Positions 1 to 8,737 of a DNA stretch of 17,813 nt are shown here, piece by piece. Origin of the DNA: Cudoniella acicularis (lineage: Eukaryota; Ascomycota; Leotiomycetes; Helotiales; Helotiaceae); the NCBI GenBank assembly GCA_013054445.1, contig JAAMPI010001208.1, forward strand, positions 1 through 17,813, given 5' to 3'. Position numbers and translations under genes: made by a program. The notes beneath the pieces were generated by a model. It did no database searches. It worked only from the letters and a program-made list of their open reading frames with translations, and had not been told where the DNA came from. Each line of letters begins with the position of its first letter. The stretch's first letter is position 1.

Positions 1-82
1 GAAAATGATTGATGATCGGGAGAGTCTCCACTCCCAAGCGGAGGAGGGGGAAAGGGCACCAAGGAGATCATGGGGAGTCAAG

Positions 83-882
83 ATGGCGTTGTGGGTTTCG
101 CTTGTGAGGATATTACAGCTGGTACATTGAACACTGTGATTGAATTCTACGTGGAGATTCTAATCATGTGGTCTTAGGCTGTCGGGTTTACAACGTTGGT
201 GCTCGCGGGGTATGTTGTTGCTGTTTTTGGGGGGGATTATGTGAGTCTTTTCCTTCCTTCATGAGTGATGACTGTACTGATTATATTCATAGTTCCATAC
301 ATTTAGTAAGAGGCTTCTCCTAATGTATTCGTGCTTCGCAACTAACAACGTCCAGCCTTGACATTATTCACTTTCTCGTGGACTCTCCTCTTCACAGCAT
401 ATGTATGTCACCCTCAGCACACCCAACACCTCATCCACCCTCTTCAACAAATCCACTAATTTGAACTTACAGATCTACTATCCTACGTTATACTTATACT
501 GGATGCACATGTTTGTTCCTCTCCTCCTTCCACTTTACCCCACTAACACACAAACCAGGGCCCTCGAAAGCGCCACTCTCATCCTCTGGCTCGCCTCCTT
601 TTCCCTCTTAATCTGGGAAACTCAAACCTGGGATGGCACCGAAACAGCCATCTATGAATCGCTGACACCTGCGGAAGCAGCTGCTTTTAACAGTGTACCT
701 AATGAGGGGCCTGCGATTTTAGCGCTGAGGGCCGCGGCGGGGTTGAGTTGTGTGAATTGGATTCTGTTTGTTGGGACGCTTGTTGTTTCTGGTAAGTTTT
801 GAGTGCGAGATGTAAGATAGGGAGATAGAGATTGCTAACGGGTGGATGATTTGTTACAGCGAGGTATATTCCTTCGAGGTAG
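83..882 (+). CDS. MARVEL-like four-TM membrane protein, six exons
   Basis: My spliced model is 83-121, 178-240, 293-305, 356-402, 473-791 and 860-882: 504 nt, 167 residues plus stop. Every intron is GT-AG, and several have clear branch sites (for example ACTAAC before 355, CTAAT before 472, GCTAAC before 859). The product starts MALWVSLVRILQL and has four hydrophobic segments: residues about 5-30, 37-65 (HTFTLTLFTFSWTLLF), 80-100 (ATLILWLASFSLL) and 140-160 (NWILFVGTLVV). This size and layout fit fungal MARVEL-domain proteins, integral membrane proteins linked in other organisms to membrane apposition and vesicle traffic. The family call is from layout and feel, not a search. The third exon is only 13 nt, but it and exon 4 sum to 60 nt and keep the frame, and they supply TM2. 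No RIP signature is present. The final exon is tiny and an alternative ending is possible. Function in this fungus is unknown. Confidence 0.72.
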
Positions 883-1233
883 ATGGATTTATTTTGCTTG
901 TTTTTTTACAGGAGGTGCGCGACGATATTTGGGGTCAATGGATGGAATCAGTGAACGGAGTCTGCGAGCAATTATGTATTAACCTATTCTCGTAACATCA
1001 AAGGCTGCTAGAGCAGTCTAAGAATAACTGTCATATAATCGGAATATCATATGAGTATTTTATATTTCTGTTATGAAACCCAAGTCGTAGCCATGTATGT
1101 CTAGACTCTAAGTTTACCTAGGCCGTATAACTTATATACGGGATACCTGATTAGATAAATATAGATTTAGAAGGATTAAATACAAGTCTATCTAAGTTAA
1201 ATCTATCTATCGAGAGCACTGCCCCTCAGTGCA
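883..1233. other. Intergenic, 3' flank of the MARVEL-like gene
   Basis: No coding frame was recognised. The stretch is AT-rich and probably contains the 3' UTR of the upstream gene. A 6-bp perfect hairpin (GCACTG-CCCCT-CAGTGC, 1217-1233) lies next to the left target duplication of the MITE. It is short and may be chance. Confidence 0.5.
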
Positions 1234-1463
1234 CTTCTGAGTAGACTGCGTGATGGGTAACCCACGGGTACCCCGTTTAGCCGTGCTTCTCTTTTGTTTC
1301 TAGGCTAAATTTAATACGGATTTTTGGACAGAACTAGAAATTTCGAGTCTATCACGAAATACGATATTTATTAAAAAAAAACCTTAGGGCTTTACCCGAC
1401 GCACGGCTAGGCACGGACCAACTGGTCCGCGTACGGGTACCCATCACGCAGTCTACTTCTGAG
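1234..1463. mobile_element. 214-bp MITE (hAT-like) with 8-bp target duplication
   Basis: The element spans 1242-1455. Its ends are perfect 18-bp inverted repeats (TAGACTGCGTGATGGGTA at 1242-1259 and its reverse complement at 1438-1455). They are flanked by an exact 8-bp direct repeat, CTTCTGAG (1234-1241 and 1456-1463). A second internal inverted pair (TAGCCGTGC near 1280, GCACGGCTA near 1402) and GGGTACCC-type palindromes lie just inside the ends. There is no coding capacity, so it is a non-autonomous element. An 8-bp duplication is typical of hAT superfamily insertion; the terminal bases only loosely fit the hAT consensus, so the superfamily is inferred mainly from duplication length. It sits between the MARVEL-like gene and the NLR pseudogene. 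The same terminus recurs at 4046. Confidence 0.85.
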
Positions 1464-1952
1464 GAAGCCTAACCGAAAGCATATGTGTTCCCATGAATTC
1501 GTTGTGTTATACGCGCACACGATAGAAATGGAGAGGCCTCCCGCAGGAAGAATGACCACGAGCTGTTACCCAATCATTTCAAGCCGTCTACTTACTCAAG
1601 TAAATCTCTGCGACACTTTGTATTTACCCGCGCAGGGGAGGCTGTGCAAATGGCGTGGAAACACACTGACATTGTATCAGCTGCAGAAATTATTGGTCTT
1701 ACTTGCCTCGAATACGAAGATGGCTGCAGCAATCAGTGCGAAAACACCTCAAGGTTGTATTAACGCCATCGAGCGCTTGTCGTGCCTTATATAGCAAGCG
1801 AGATGTACTTACAAATCACGATTCTACAGAACTCCTCCCGGGACTGCAGTGATTCAAGTCTACCTTCAATGCCTACAATGAAATTTATCTTCATCACTTG
1901 GAAATCAGTAATCATAAATCTCCCCTCTTCTAGCACAACTTGCCTGTAAAAG
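1464..1952. other. Non-coding stretch upstream of the NLR pseudogene
   Basis: No convincing gene. Composition is normal (CpA and TpG common, no RIP). It may contain the decayed promoter and start region of the NLR pseudogene: in the NLR frame a stop lies at 1947-1949 and no ATG is found where the family normally starts. Open frames here (1483-1794 plus, 1787-2008 minus) show no protein-like features or splice context. Confidence 0.5.
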
Positions 1953-4045
1953 GCAGTTCTGTTTGGATTCTCGGTTGGAGTCTTCCTAGCTGCTATTGAT
2001 GTTGCCACTAAAATCTATACGACCCTTCAGCCCGCCTACGGTGCATCAGCCAAATACCAAGAAGCGCAAGAGAATTTGAGAAAGATCAAATACTTGGTGG
2101 GGGAATACGAGGCGTTCTGTTCAAAGAGCCCGATCGAGAAACGAAGCAGCGCCGTGCTTCAACAGGTTTCAACGTGTACCGAGGTTGTAAAGGATTACCA
2201 GAAAGCACTCGAGCCTTTTCACAAAAAGCTTGGTAGTGAAGCTCCACCCAGAAGGAGACATGGAGTTAAGAGAAAAATACAATGGGCTTTCACTCCTAGC
2301 ATCTCCGTGCTAGAGAAGAAGTTGTTATACCACCTATTCTTGATCAGTCGCGCCATTCGGTTCTAAATATTCTCACCTTTTGATATCATCAGCGGGCTTT
2401 CGGCTAATTTAAGCAGGCAAGAATCACGCAGCATACAAAAGAAACTAGATTCAGCGGTCATACCTCAAGTAGGACGTATTTCTCAACTTGGATATGAGAT
2501 TGCGGGAATTCAAATTCAGATGCGCAACAGGACTTATGGTAAAACACATGAAAGAACTCACTGGGCCTGGACAAATTTGCTAACCAGTACCATTTTCAGA
2601 GGAGCGAAGTAATTATCTTAGGGAAGCCCTCAAATGGCTCTCGCCGCTTGCTGGAGTTTTTGACATGAAACAATATGACATATTTGACACCAAGGACGGA
2701 CAGGATGGACTTGGAAATTTAGTCATGGCAAAGCCGGAATTCAAAAAGTAGATTGAAGGCGAGGGAGAAATTATGTGCTGCTATGGGGAACATACGTTAA
2801 GTCTGATCTGGCTACTCGATCGTGAAATACTGGCTCGGGTTTAGAGGGAGTTGGTAAGACTGTTCTAGCGTAATCCACCACACCCCGAATAATATCTGCT
2901 TCGGAAACTAACTTGGCTCTATAGCTCGATCATCAGCTATCTCAAACAGCATGCCAAAGAAGATCCTAACATTGGGTTAGTCTTCGTGTTTTGCAGCAGC
3001 AAGGATTCATCTATTCAAACACCGGAAAATCTGATTGGAAAGTCTGTTGCATCAGCTCCTATGTACTACATCGATTCTGGACGAAGAATTGATGGCATTA
3101 TACCAGTTTCATACCCAACGATGCACACGACCTAAGCTTAATGACCTCGCCAAGCTTCTTCGGTCTACGATAGATTGCTTTGAAAAGGTTTACATTGTGA
3201 TCGATGCCATAGATGAACGCTCTGAGGCCAACAATGCACTCTTGCAAAGTTTTCTGGAGGAGATCGAGAGGCTAAGTAATGCGAATATCTTTCTTACCTC
3301 GCGTAACTTACCACTTGAGAGCCCAATAGAGCAGCGGATTGCCCGTGTGGATGTGGCAGCCCTCGACTCAGATATAACCAAGTATCTTCAAAGCCGGATG
3401 TGTTCGGACCGAATACAAAAACTTCCTCATGGAAACCAAGCCACGAATGACGAAATTGTCAATGTTATTGTATCGAAAGCAAACGGAATGTGAATCGAGG
3501 TTTACTTCTCTTTGCGTTTCTCTATTTGCATTAAGCACGATTTAATTATCATTTCAGGTTTCTCCTCGCCTCTCTGCAAATGGATTCTTTAATGTCTAAA
3601 AAGGACCTGCGCAAGTTAAAAGAAGCTATCAACACTCTACCAGAAAAGCTTCATGACGCATTCATAGGGATTATGGAGAGAATCAAAGCTCAATGGTCTG
3701 ATGGCGCCGAAATTGCACTGAAGATTTTATACTGGATCAATTATGCGCCTAGGCCGTTGACTGTCGATGAAATCCAACACGCCCTTGCCGTCAGACATGG
3801 TGATCGAAACCTTGACCCAGATGGGTTCTTGGATGAAGACATGCTCGTCGCTGTTTGTTGTGGCTTGGTCACTATTCGGAAAGAAAGCAGAACTATCACT
3901 TTGAGGCACGACAGCGTACGAGAACACTTCGAACGACATGGCGTTGAATATTTTCCCCACCCCCAAGCAGATATACAAGCAGCTATGCTGACATACGCAT
4001 CATTCGATGTGTTTGCTCAGGGTCCCTGCGAGAGCGAGGAGGAAG
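1953..4045 (+). pseudogene. NLR (NACHT-type STAND) gene, disrupted
   Basis: Fungal NLR-type signalling ATPase, a class implicated in non-self recognition. Segments recognised: an N-terminal domain starting FGFSVGVFLAAIDVA (from about 1962); a NACHT domain with Walker A GVGKT (2847-2861), Walker B YIVIDAIDE (3191-3217) and FLTSR (3290-3304); then a winged-helix-like segment (about 3700-3920: WINYAPRPLTVDEIQHAL). Introns fit at 2539-2599, 2870-2924 and 3490-3557; all are GT-AG, the first two with CTAAC branch sites. Damage: no ATG, TAA at 2364-2366, TAG at 2749-2751 (probably a former Trp), and a one-base insertion at about 3037-3042 that breaks the join to SLLHQLL. An intron at about 2792-2844 seems to have lost its donor (AT instead of GT). 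The frame ends abruptly after AQGPCESEEE at 4045, where a hAT-like terminus begins, so the C-terminal sensor repeats (often ankyrin in this type) are absent. There is little RIP in this stretch, so the decay is ordinary mutation plus insertion. Confidence 0.85.
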
Positions 4046-4190
4046 TAGGCTGCGTGATGGGTAGTGGGTAGTACCCATTACCCGCGGGCTACCCACCACG
4101 GGTACTACCCACCCGCGGGTGGGTAGTACCCACGGGTGGGTATAGTTTCTCTTACTCCTATATGGGTACCCGCGGGTACCCGTATACATA
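4046..4190. mobile_element. hAT-like element terminus, same family as the MITE
   Basis: It begins TAGGCTGCGTGATGGGTA, differing by one base from the 18-bp terminal repeat of the element at 1242. It continues into clustered palindromic GGGTAGTACCC, ACCCGCGGG and GGGTACCCG motifs up to about 4185. It abuts the truncated NLR frame exactly, the preceding 8 bases being GGAGGAAG. No matching right terminus (ACCCATCACGCAGCCTA or similar) and no second copy of GGAGGAAG followed by NLR sequence was found in the window. Either the other end lies outside or it was lost to later insertions. The motifs retain CpA and CpG, so this piece is not strongly RIP-mutated, unlike the DNA that follows. Confidence 0.7.
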
Positions 4191-4194
4191 AATA

Positions 4195-4212
4195 TTACAT
4201 AAATTTATGTAA
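4195..4212. repeat. Perfect 18-bp palindrome
   Basis: TTACATAAATTTATGTAA is its own reverse complement. It lies at the junction between the hAT-like terminus and the truncated Gypsy element. It may be a recombination or insertion scar, or chance in AT-rich DNA. Confidence 0.5.
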
Positions 4213-6575
4213 ATTATTCTTCCTTATATATATTCTCCTAGCACACGCACTTCTTTCTTATACACGCTTGTCTTATATAAACTTGACGTCTTTTCTTATA
4301 AGTTATATAAGTGGTTTAGCTAGCCCTAAATATCCTTTAATAAATATTCGATAGAAATTAGCGAATCCTAAGAATGTCTAGACGTCCTTAACGTTCTATA
4401 GTATTGTCTATTCTATAATTGCCTTGGTTTTTTCCGGGTCGACGGCGATTTCTCTTAGTCTAACTATATAGCCTAGGAATATTATTATCCTTACTTCGAA
4501 TTAGTACTTCGATAACTTAAGTCGGGAGTCGACTTCTATAAGCGCCTATATAACTTGTTTTATATACGTTAAGTAGTCTTCTTCCCTCTCTAAGAAGACT
4601 AAGATGTCATCTAGATAATATATAACCGTAATCCCTAAATATCTCTAAAAGATCTCGTCGTTTTATCGTTAGTAAGTAGCCGGTATGTTTGTTAGTCTAA
4701 ATAGTATTATCGTATACTCTTATAATCCTAAAGGTAAAAGGAATGCCGTTATCTACTTATAACCTTCCTTAATTCTGATTAAATTAAACGCGCTCTATTA
4801 GTCTAACTTTATAAATATAATAGCCCTAGCTAGCCTATCCCGTAGGTACTATACGTTAGGTATCGGATATATATCCCTAATTGTCGCGGCGTTTAGCCCT
4901 TGATAATCTATATAAGGTCGTCTATTCGGATCCCCTTTCTTATATACTAATAATATATTAGTAGTAGCGGGTGATTTTGACTTTTATATCTACCCTTTCC
5001 TAGCCGCTTCTTCTATATATTTCTTAAGCGTCCCTAAGGTTTACGGATTATATCGTCGACACTTTTCAGATGTTAGCTCTATCCCTTCTTTTAGTCTAAT
5101 CATATGATCTTATAGTTTATATTCTAATAAAGCCCTTATATCTTTAGGGTTATCGAATAGTTTTCTAAATTCTTAATATTATAACGATATAACTGTTTTA
5201 TCTATCTTGATTTCTAATATCTACTTGCCCTTATTAATAGCCTCGTCGTCTAAGGTTATATATACCTCTTATAGGTCGGTTAGTTATTTAACCTTTTTAT
5301 ACTTATATTATATAAAGTTTATTATACTTATCGTCTAGTCAATACTTAGATTATATTACTTAATCTATAATATTCTAAGGATTACTAGGTGTCTCCTAAA
5401 TAAGACAACGTTTAAGTTAATTTCTTTAAAATGTCCTTCTAGTATAGTTAGGGGTAGCTGTCTAGCCTCTCGCCTAATCTATTCGTCGATCCCTGCCTAC
5501 TTGCCTCCTAAGAGCGTAAGCTAATATAGTTTTCTTAATAATTCTATAGGGATTAGTTAATTCGTAGCAAAGTTAGGGTTAATATAGTTCCCTTATATTC
5601 TAGAATCGATTATAGCTCGCGTTAGAATTCCTTTTAGCCTAATATTAACGATAAGTTACTTGTATCTAGTAGTCGTAGTAGCTTCTTAGATCTATACTTC
5701 GATAATAGTGTTATTTATTAGTTGATTCTCCTATACCCTTTACTAATCCGTGGCTTCTATAAGTCGGTATAGAACGTGCGTCTATAGCTTACTCGTTCCT
5801 ATGATCTAGTCCTAGGCGTATTTAGCCTTTAAACCGACTATCGGTATAGTCTTTTCCTAGATTCTTTCGTCGTTACTTACCCCGATTATTTCCTAGACGC
5901 TCCCGGGTTCCGCTTCTTCGTTAAAGATCAGTAATCGTTTCTTATAGATTAGTATAGTAGCGACATATCGGCGCTCTCCTGGCTTGTTATACTAGGCTAT
6001 AAAGACGATTCTTCGCGTGTCTTAATATATAATTCGATATAGTTCTCTAAAGGCAGGTTCGTCTCGTGTTTCCTAGTCCTTTTTAAAATATAGCTTGTCC
6101 GCCTATTAGTTTAGTTTATTACTAACTAATAGTCTCTATGTCCGTATATCGTTATTAACTTAGATAAGTATCTAGTATTCTCTAACTTCTAGTAGTAGGT
6201 CTAGTTTATTTAGTTCTTAATCTAAATCCTCTTAATTTCTTACCTATAACAACATTCCCTATTATTCGAGTTATTCTTTACTAGTAGTTTAAAGGTCTCC
6301 TGTTTTAACACCTCCTTCTTCGTCGTCGCTATCGATAAACTCTAGAAGGACTATGTCCCTAGAATTATCTTGTCTAAATAGTAGGTCTACCTATATCGAT
6401 ATTCCCTATCGTTCTAGTTAGTCGTCTATAGTAGTACTCAGGTCCTTTATTAAGGTATCCGTCTCGCTACCGTTTTTACTAGGTTCGGCGGGTTCTTCCT
6501 GTTTAGGCACCCGTTCGGTTATTCTAAACTCTCGGACTAGTTTCTTCTATAGCCTCGCGCCCCTCTTCTTTAGTA
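4200..6575 (-). pseudogene. Ty3/Gypsy retrotransposon gag-pol relic, RIP-mutated
   Basis: Read on the minus strand. A gag-like start lies near 6570. A retropepsin-like segment follows at about 5590-5640 (AIIDSR; the expected DSG motif has Gly changed to Arg, as GGA to AGA). Reverse transcriptase is at about 4990-4530 (NILLVYKKGDPNRRPYIDY, then YYLDDILVF with YLDD at 4606-4617). The connection and early RNase H follow (about 4450-4230: VDPEKTKAIIE, FLGFANFYR). The order protease, RT, RNase H and the YLDD box are typical of Ty3/Gypsy. The frame is broken by many TAA/TAG codons where Gln or Trp is expected, with CpA and TpG strongly depleted: RIP. Integrase and the downstream LTR are missing; the copy stops at about 4200 beside the hAT-like terminus. 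It abuts the LTR at 6576, which may be its own 5' LTR or belong to the neighbouring short element. Confidence 0.85.
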
Positions 6576-6715
6576 TGACAGCGCTAACAGTGAAGTAGTT
6601 CTATTACTTAGAATACTAAGGTAGAGAGCGCAGACGAGGTCTGAAACGAGGTTATATATACGATATGAGGTCACGTGATCGGTCCTGACCGGACCCCCGA
6701 ACCAGATCTATAACA
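6576..6715 (-). repeat. 140-bp LTR, copy 1
   Basis: Starts TGACAGCGCTAACAGT and ends CTATAACA on the plus strand (TG...CA). It is repeated at 7704-7843 with the same length and about a dozen differences, nearly all transitions. A TATATATA-type box read on the minus strand (near 6650) and a purine run beside it at 6716-6735 (minus-strand GAAGGGGGGGATGA just before the LTR) favour the minus orientation, making this the 3' LTR of the short element. Confidence 0.8.
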
Positions 6716-7703
6716 TCATCCCCCCCTTCAGGAGAGCTGGCCCCTAGCTCTATAGCTTGTCTCCCCTATCTAATCCCTCTGCTAAAGGCAGCCGTAAGAT
6801 GCCAGCTCTGTGAATAGCAGTCAGGTGCTAGCTCTTAGTGACACGGTGTCAACTTCGAGGGATCGGTCGGTATAGTAGTAAGGTGCTAGCTCTACGGAGG
6901 TGCCCTAGTCATAGCTTCTGTCGAGTTGATTTGATATGCCTACTACGTTTTTATCGATATTCTCTACTACTGCCACTATACGATTGATAGGCTCTACTAG
7001 CTATGTTATATGTGCCATTAATCGCGTAGCGATGACCTTGTCTAGGGCTATAGTATAGGCTTGAAGAGCCTTCGCGACATCGATAGGAGGGGGCGGGGGA
7101 GGCTTTAAGAGTTCTCGAAAGACGGCATTTATAAAAGCTTAAAGGTCTATCTTTAAAGCTTCCTTCGACGGTCTGTACTCTTAAGCGGAGGCAGGAGTAG
7201 GAGTAGCAGGTTAAGACTGGCTAATCACATGGTAGATCAATTGTCTAGTCGAGGCATCGATAGTACGGGCGAATTAGTGTTTTCTATCGATTAAAGACTT
7301 TAACTTATATGCCTAGCTTATGATTTCGGGGTCTATTGTCGGTATAGCAGTTAAGGTGCTAGCTCTATGATTGTGGCAGATCAAGAGTCGATGCCAGCGC
7401 TCGGTCGGAAGGACATAGTGTCCACTTCAAAGTCGTAGTAGTAAGGTGCCAGCTCGTAAGGGCGATAGTAAGGTATCAGCTTATTTAGTAGTTAGGTGCT
7501 AGCTAATTGACAGGTTAGGGTGCTTTCCAAGGCAGCCAGGGAAGAGGTCTTGAGCTTGAGGTCGATTCGAGGGTCGTGACGGGGCGGCGGGCTAGGAGGC
7601 TTCAGTGCTTGCACTAGGGGGTCGTAGGGCGCGACGGCGGCAGGAAGCTAGAATGGAAATAAGGTCAAGAGCTTTTAGAAGGTTGTTTGACCTTAGTATA
7701 ATA
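6716..7703 (-). mobile_element. Internal domain of a short, non-autonomous LTR element
   Basis: About 1 kb between two 140-bp LTRs, far too short for pol; no reverse transcriptase, protease or integrase is seen. A polypurine tract adjoins LTR copy 1 on the minus strand, giving orientation. A minus-strand stretch near 7130-6920 reads as a possible gag-like fragment (KPPPPPPIDVAKALQ, later PINRIVAVVENIDKN) with only TAG-type breaks. The domain is richer in CpA/TpG than its surroundings, so it is less RIP-mutated. It carries several copies of a motif like AAGGTGCTAGCTC (about 6823, 6880, 7353, 7442, 7492, with degenerate copies near 6800 and 7470) and a larger repeated module (see the repeat entry). 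TRIM-like is a fair description. Confidence 0.6.
6799..7455. repeat. Two imperfect ~100-bp modules inside the LTR element
   Basis: Module A (6799-6895) and module B (7351-7455) share the order: CAGCTC or CTAGCTC motif, GACA(C/T)(G/A)GTGTC(A/C)ACTTC, then GTAGTAAGGTGC(T/C)AGCTC. On the minus strand both translate to a similar string (ELAPYYY..., then EVDTVSLR or EVDTMSFR). They lie about 550 bp apart in direct orientation. This is an internal duplication, not an LTR. Confidence 0.6.
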
Positions 7704-7843
7704 TGACAGCGCTAACAGTAAAGTAGTTCTATTACTTAGAATACTAAGGTGAAGAGCTCAGACGAGGTCTAAAACGAGGTTATATATACGATATGAGGTC
7801 ACGTGATCGGTCCCGACTAGACCTCCGAACCAGGTCTATGACA
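7704..7843 (-). repeat. 140-bp LTR, copy 2
   Basis: Second copy of the LTR at 6576-6715, in the same orientation and of equal length, with differences mostly C/T and G/A. It starts TGACAGCGC and ends CTATGACA. It is flanked on both sides by ATAATA (7698-7703 and 7844-7849). That could be a target duplication of a solo LTR, or chance in AT-rich DNA. If the element at 6576-7843 is one minus-strand unit, this is its 5' LTR. Confidence 0.8.
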
Positions 7844-8737
7844 ATAATAGTAAGGCAGTTATAGAAACCAAGTATAATAACAGGTATAAAGGTGTTAGAC
7901 GATCTTCTAGATTTATAGCCCAAGTAGAAGAATCTTATTAGTTATCTAGAAGACGAAATCTCTAAGTCGGCTATAGCAAACACGAGGCCTCTTGTCCTAA
8001 TAGAGGCTCCTTAGGTTTACGCGCAGACGGAGCTTCCTACTAGTAAGAGTAAAGTAGTATATACGCCGACATCTAGGAATCCTTAGGCAGAAGACAATAT
8101 AAGTCCGCGTTTCTAATAAAGATTTATAACAACTCTTTACGTCCCTCGCTTCGTAAAACGCTAACGGTCATTTCCGGGTATTAATAGCTTCTAATCTCCC
8201 TCTCGACCTTAGTCACGGGTCTCGTAAAACTAAAAGGCAAGTTCCGTTAGTTATAATATGTTATAACTATTAGAGAATCTAGACTACTATATATTTAAGG
8301 GCAATTATAACCTTTAGGTTTAGATAGCTTTTAGAGATATTATAACCTTTCTCTTAAGGCTTTAGAGTAAAATAAAGGATTTCGAAAGGAAAGAGAAGTT
8401 CGCGAGAATAATAGCTATAATCGATATCGAAGACAATTATATAGGCGGGGATATTTGTTCGGAAATTAGAGACAACGAAGAAACGCTTGCTATAAAAAGG
8501 GTAGAAAAGGTAGACAAAGTAGGTATAATATAGCAGGTTAAGTTAGCGCTTGTTAAGTATTAAAAGCTATATAAAGATACTAGCGATAAAGTTGTCCGGC
8601 GAAGAGAATATAGAGATAAAATCTAGGAGATAAAGAAAGAATTCGTAAGGGTGATTAAGATAGTAGTAAAGCTTTACTCTAGAGATATAATAGCTTAAAA
8701 GGCATTATTAAAGAAGTTAGGGACCGTAAGAGTGTGA
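7844..8737 (+). pseudogene. Unknown protein, RIP-degraded single frame
   Basis: From the LTR edge to a TGA at 8735-8737 one frame runs for 298 codons with 20 internal stops, every one TAA or TAG and none TGA, and no apparent frameshift. That pattern is expected if Gln codons (CAA/CAG) were mutated by RIP. The C-terminal third is Lys/Arg/Glu-rich and looks helical or coiled (for example FERKEKFARIIAIIDIED, REYRDKI, EIKKEFVRVIKIV, KALLKKLGTVRV). The middle is Ser/Pro/Arg-rich. I do not recognise the family. The 5' end is cut by the LTR, so the start is missing. It could be a retroelement gag or a host gene interrupted by the LTR insertion. Confidence 0.45.

Noticed and set aside
398..472. Treating the open frame from 401 as the true start of the membrane protein
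   Set aside because: 403-472 is a strong intron (GTATGT donor, CTAAT branch, TTACAG acceptor), and upstream exons in frame supply the first two membrane segments.
1483..1794. 103-codon plus-strand open frame
   Set aside because: No recognisable domain and no splice or promoter context; it lies in the gap between the MITE and the NLR relic and is of a length expected by chance.
1787..2008. 73-codon minus-strand open frame
   Set aside because: Its first part is antisense to the NLR N-terminal segment, and the rest has no protein-like features.
3190..3381. Minus-strand open frame opposite the NACHT domain
   Set aside because: Shadow of the NLR coding strand, which carries the Walker B and sensor motifs.
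3727..4189. Minus-strand open frames of 83 and 68 codons
   Set aside because: The first is antisense to the NLR winged-helix region; the second crosses the NLR/hAT junction and reads palindromic repeat sequence.
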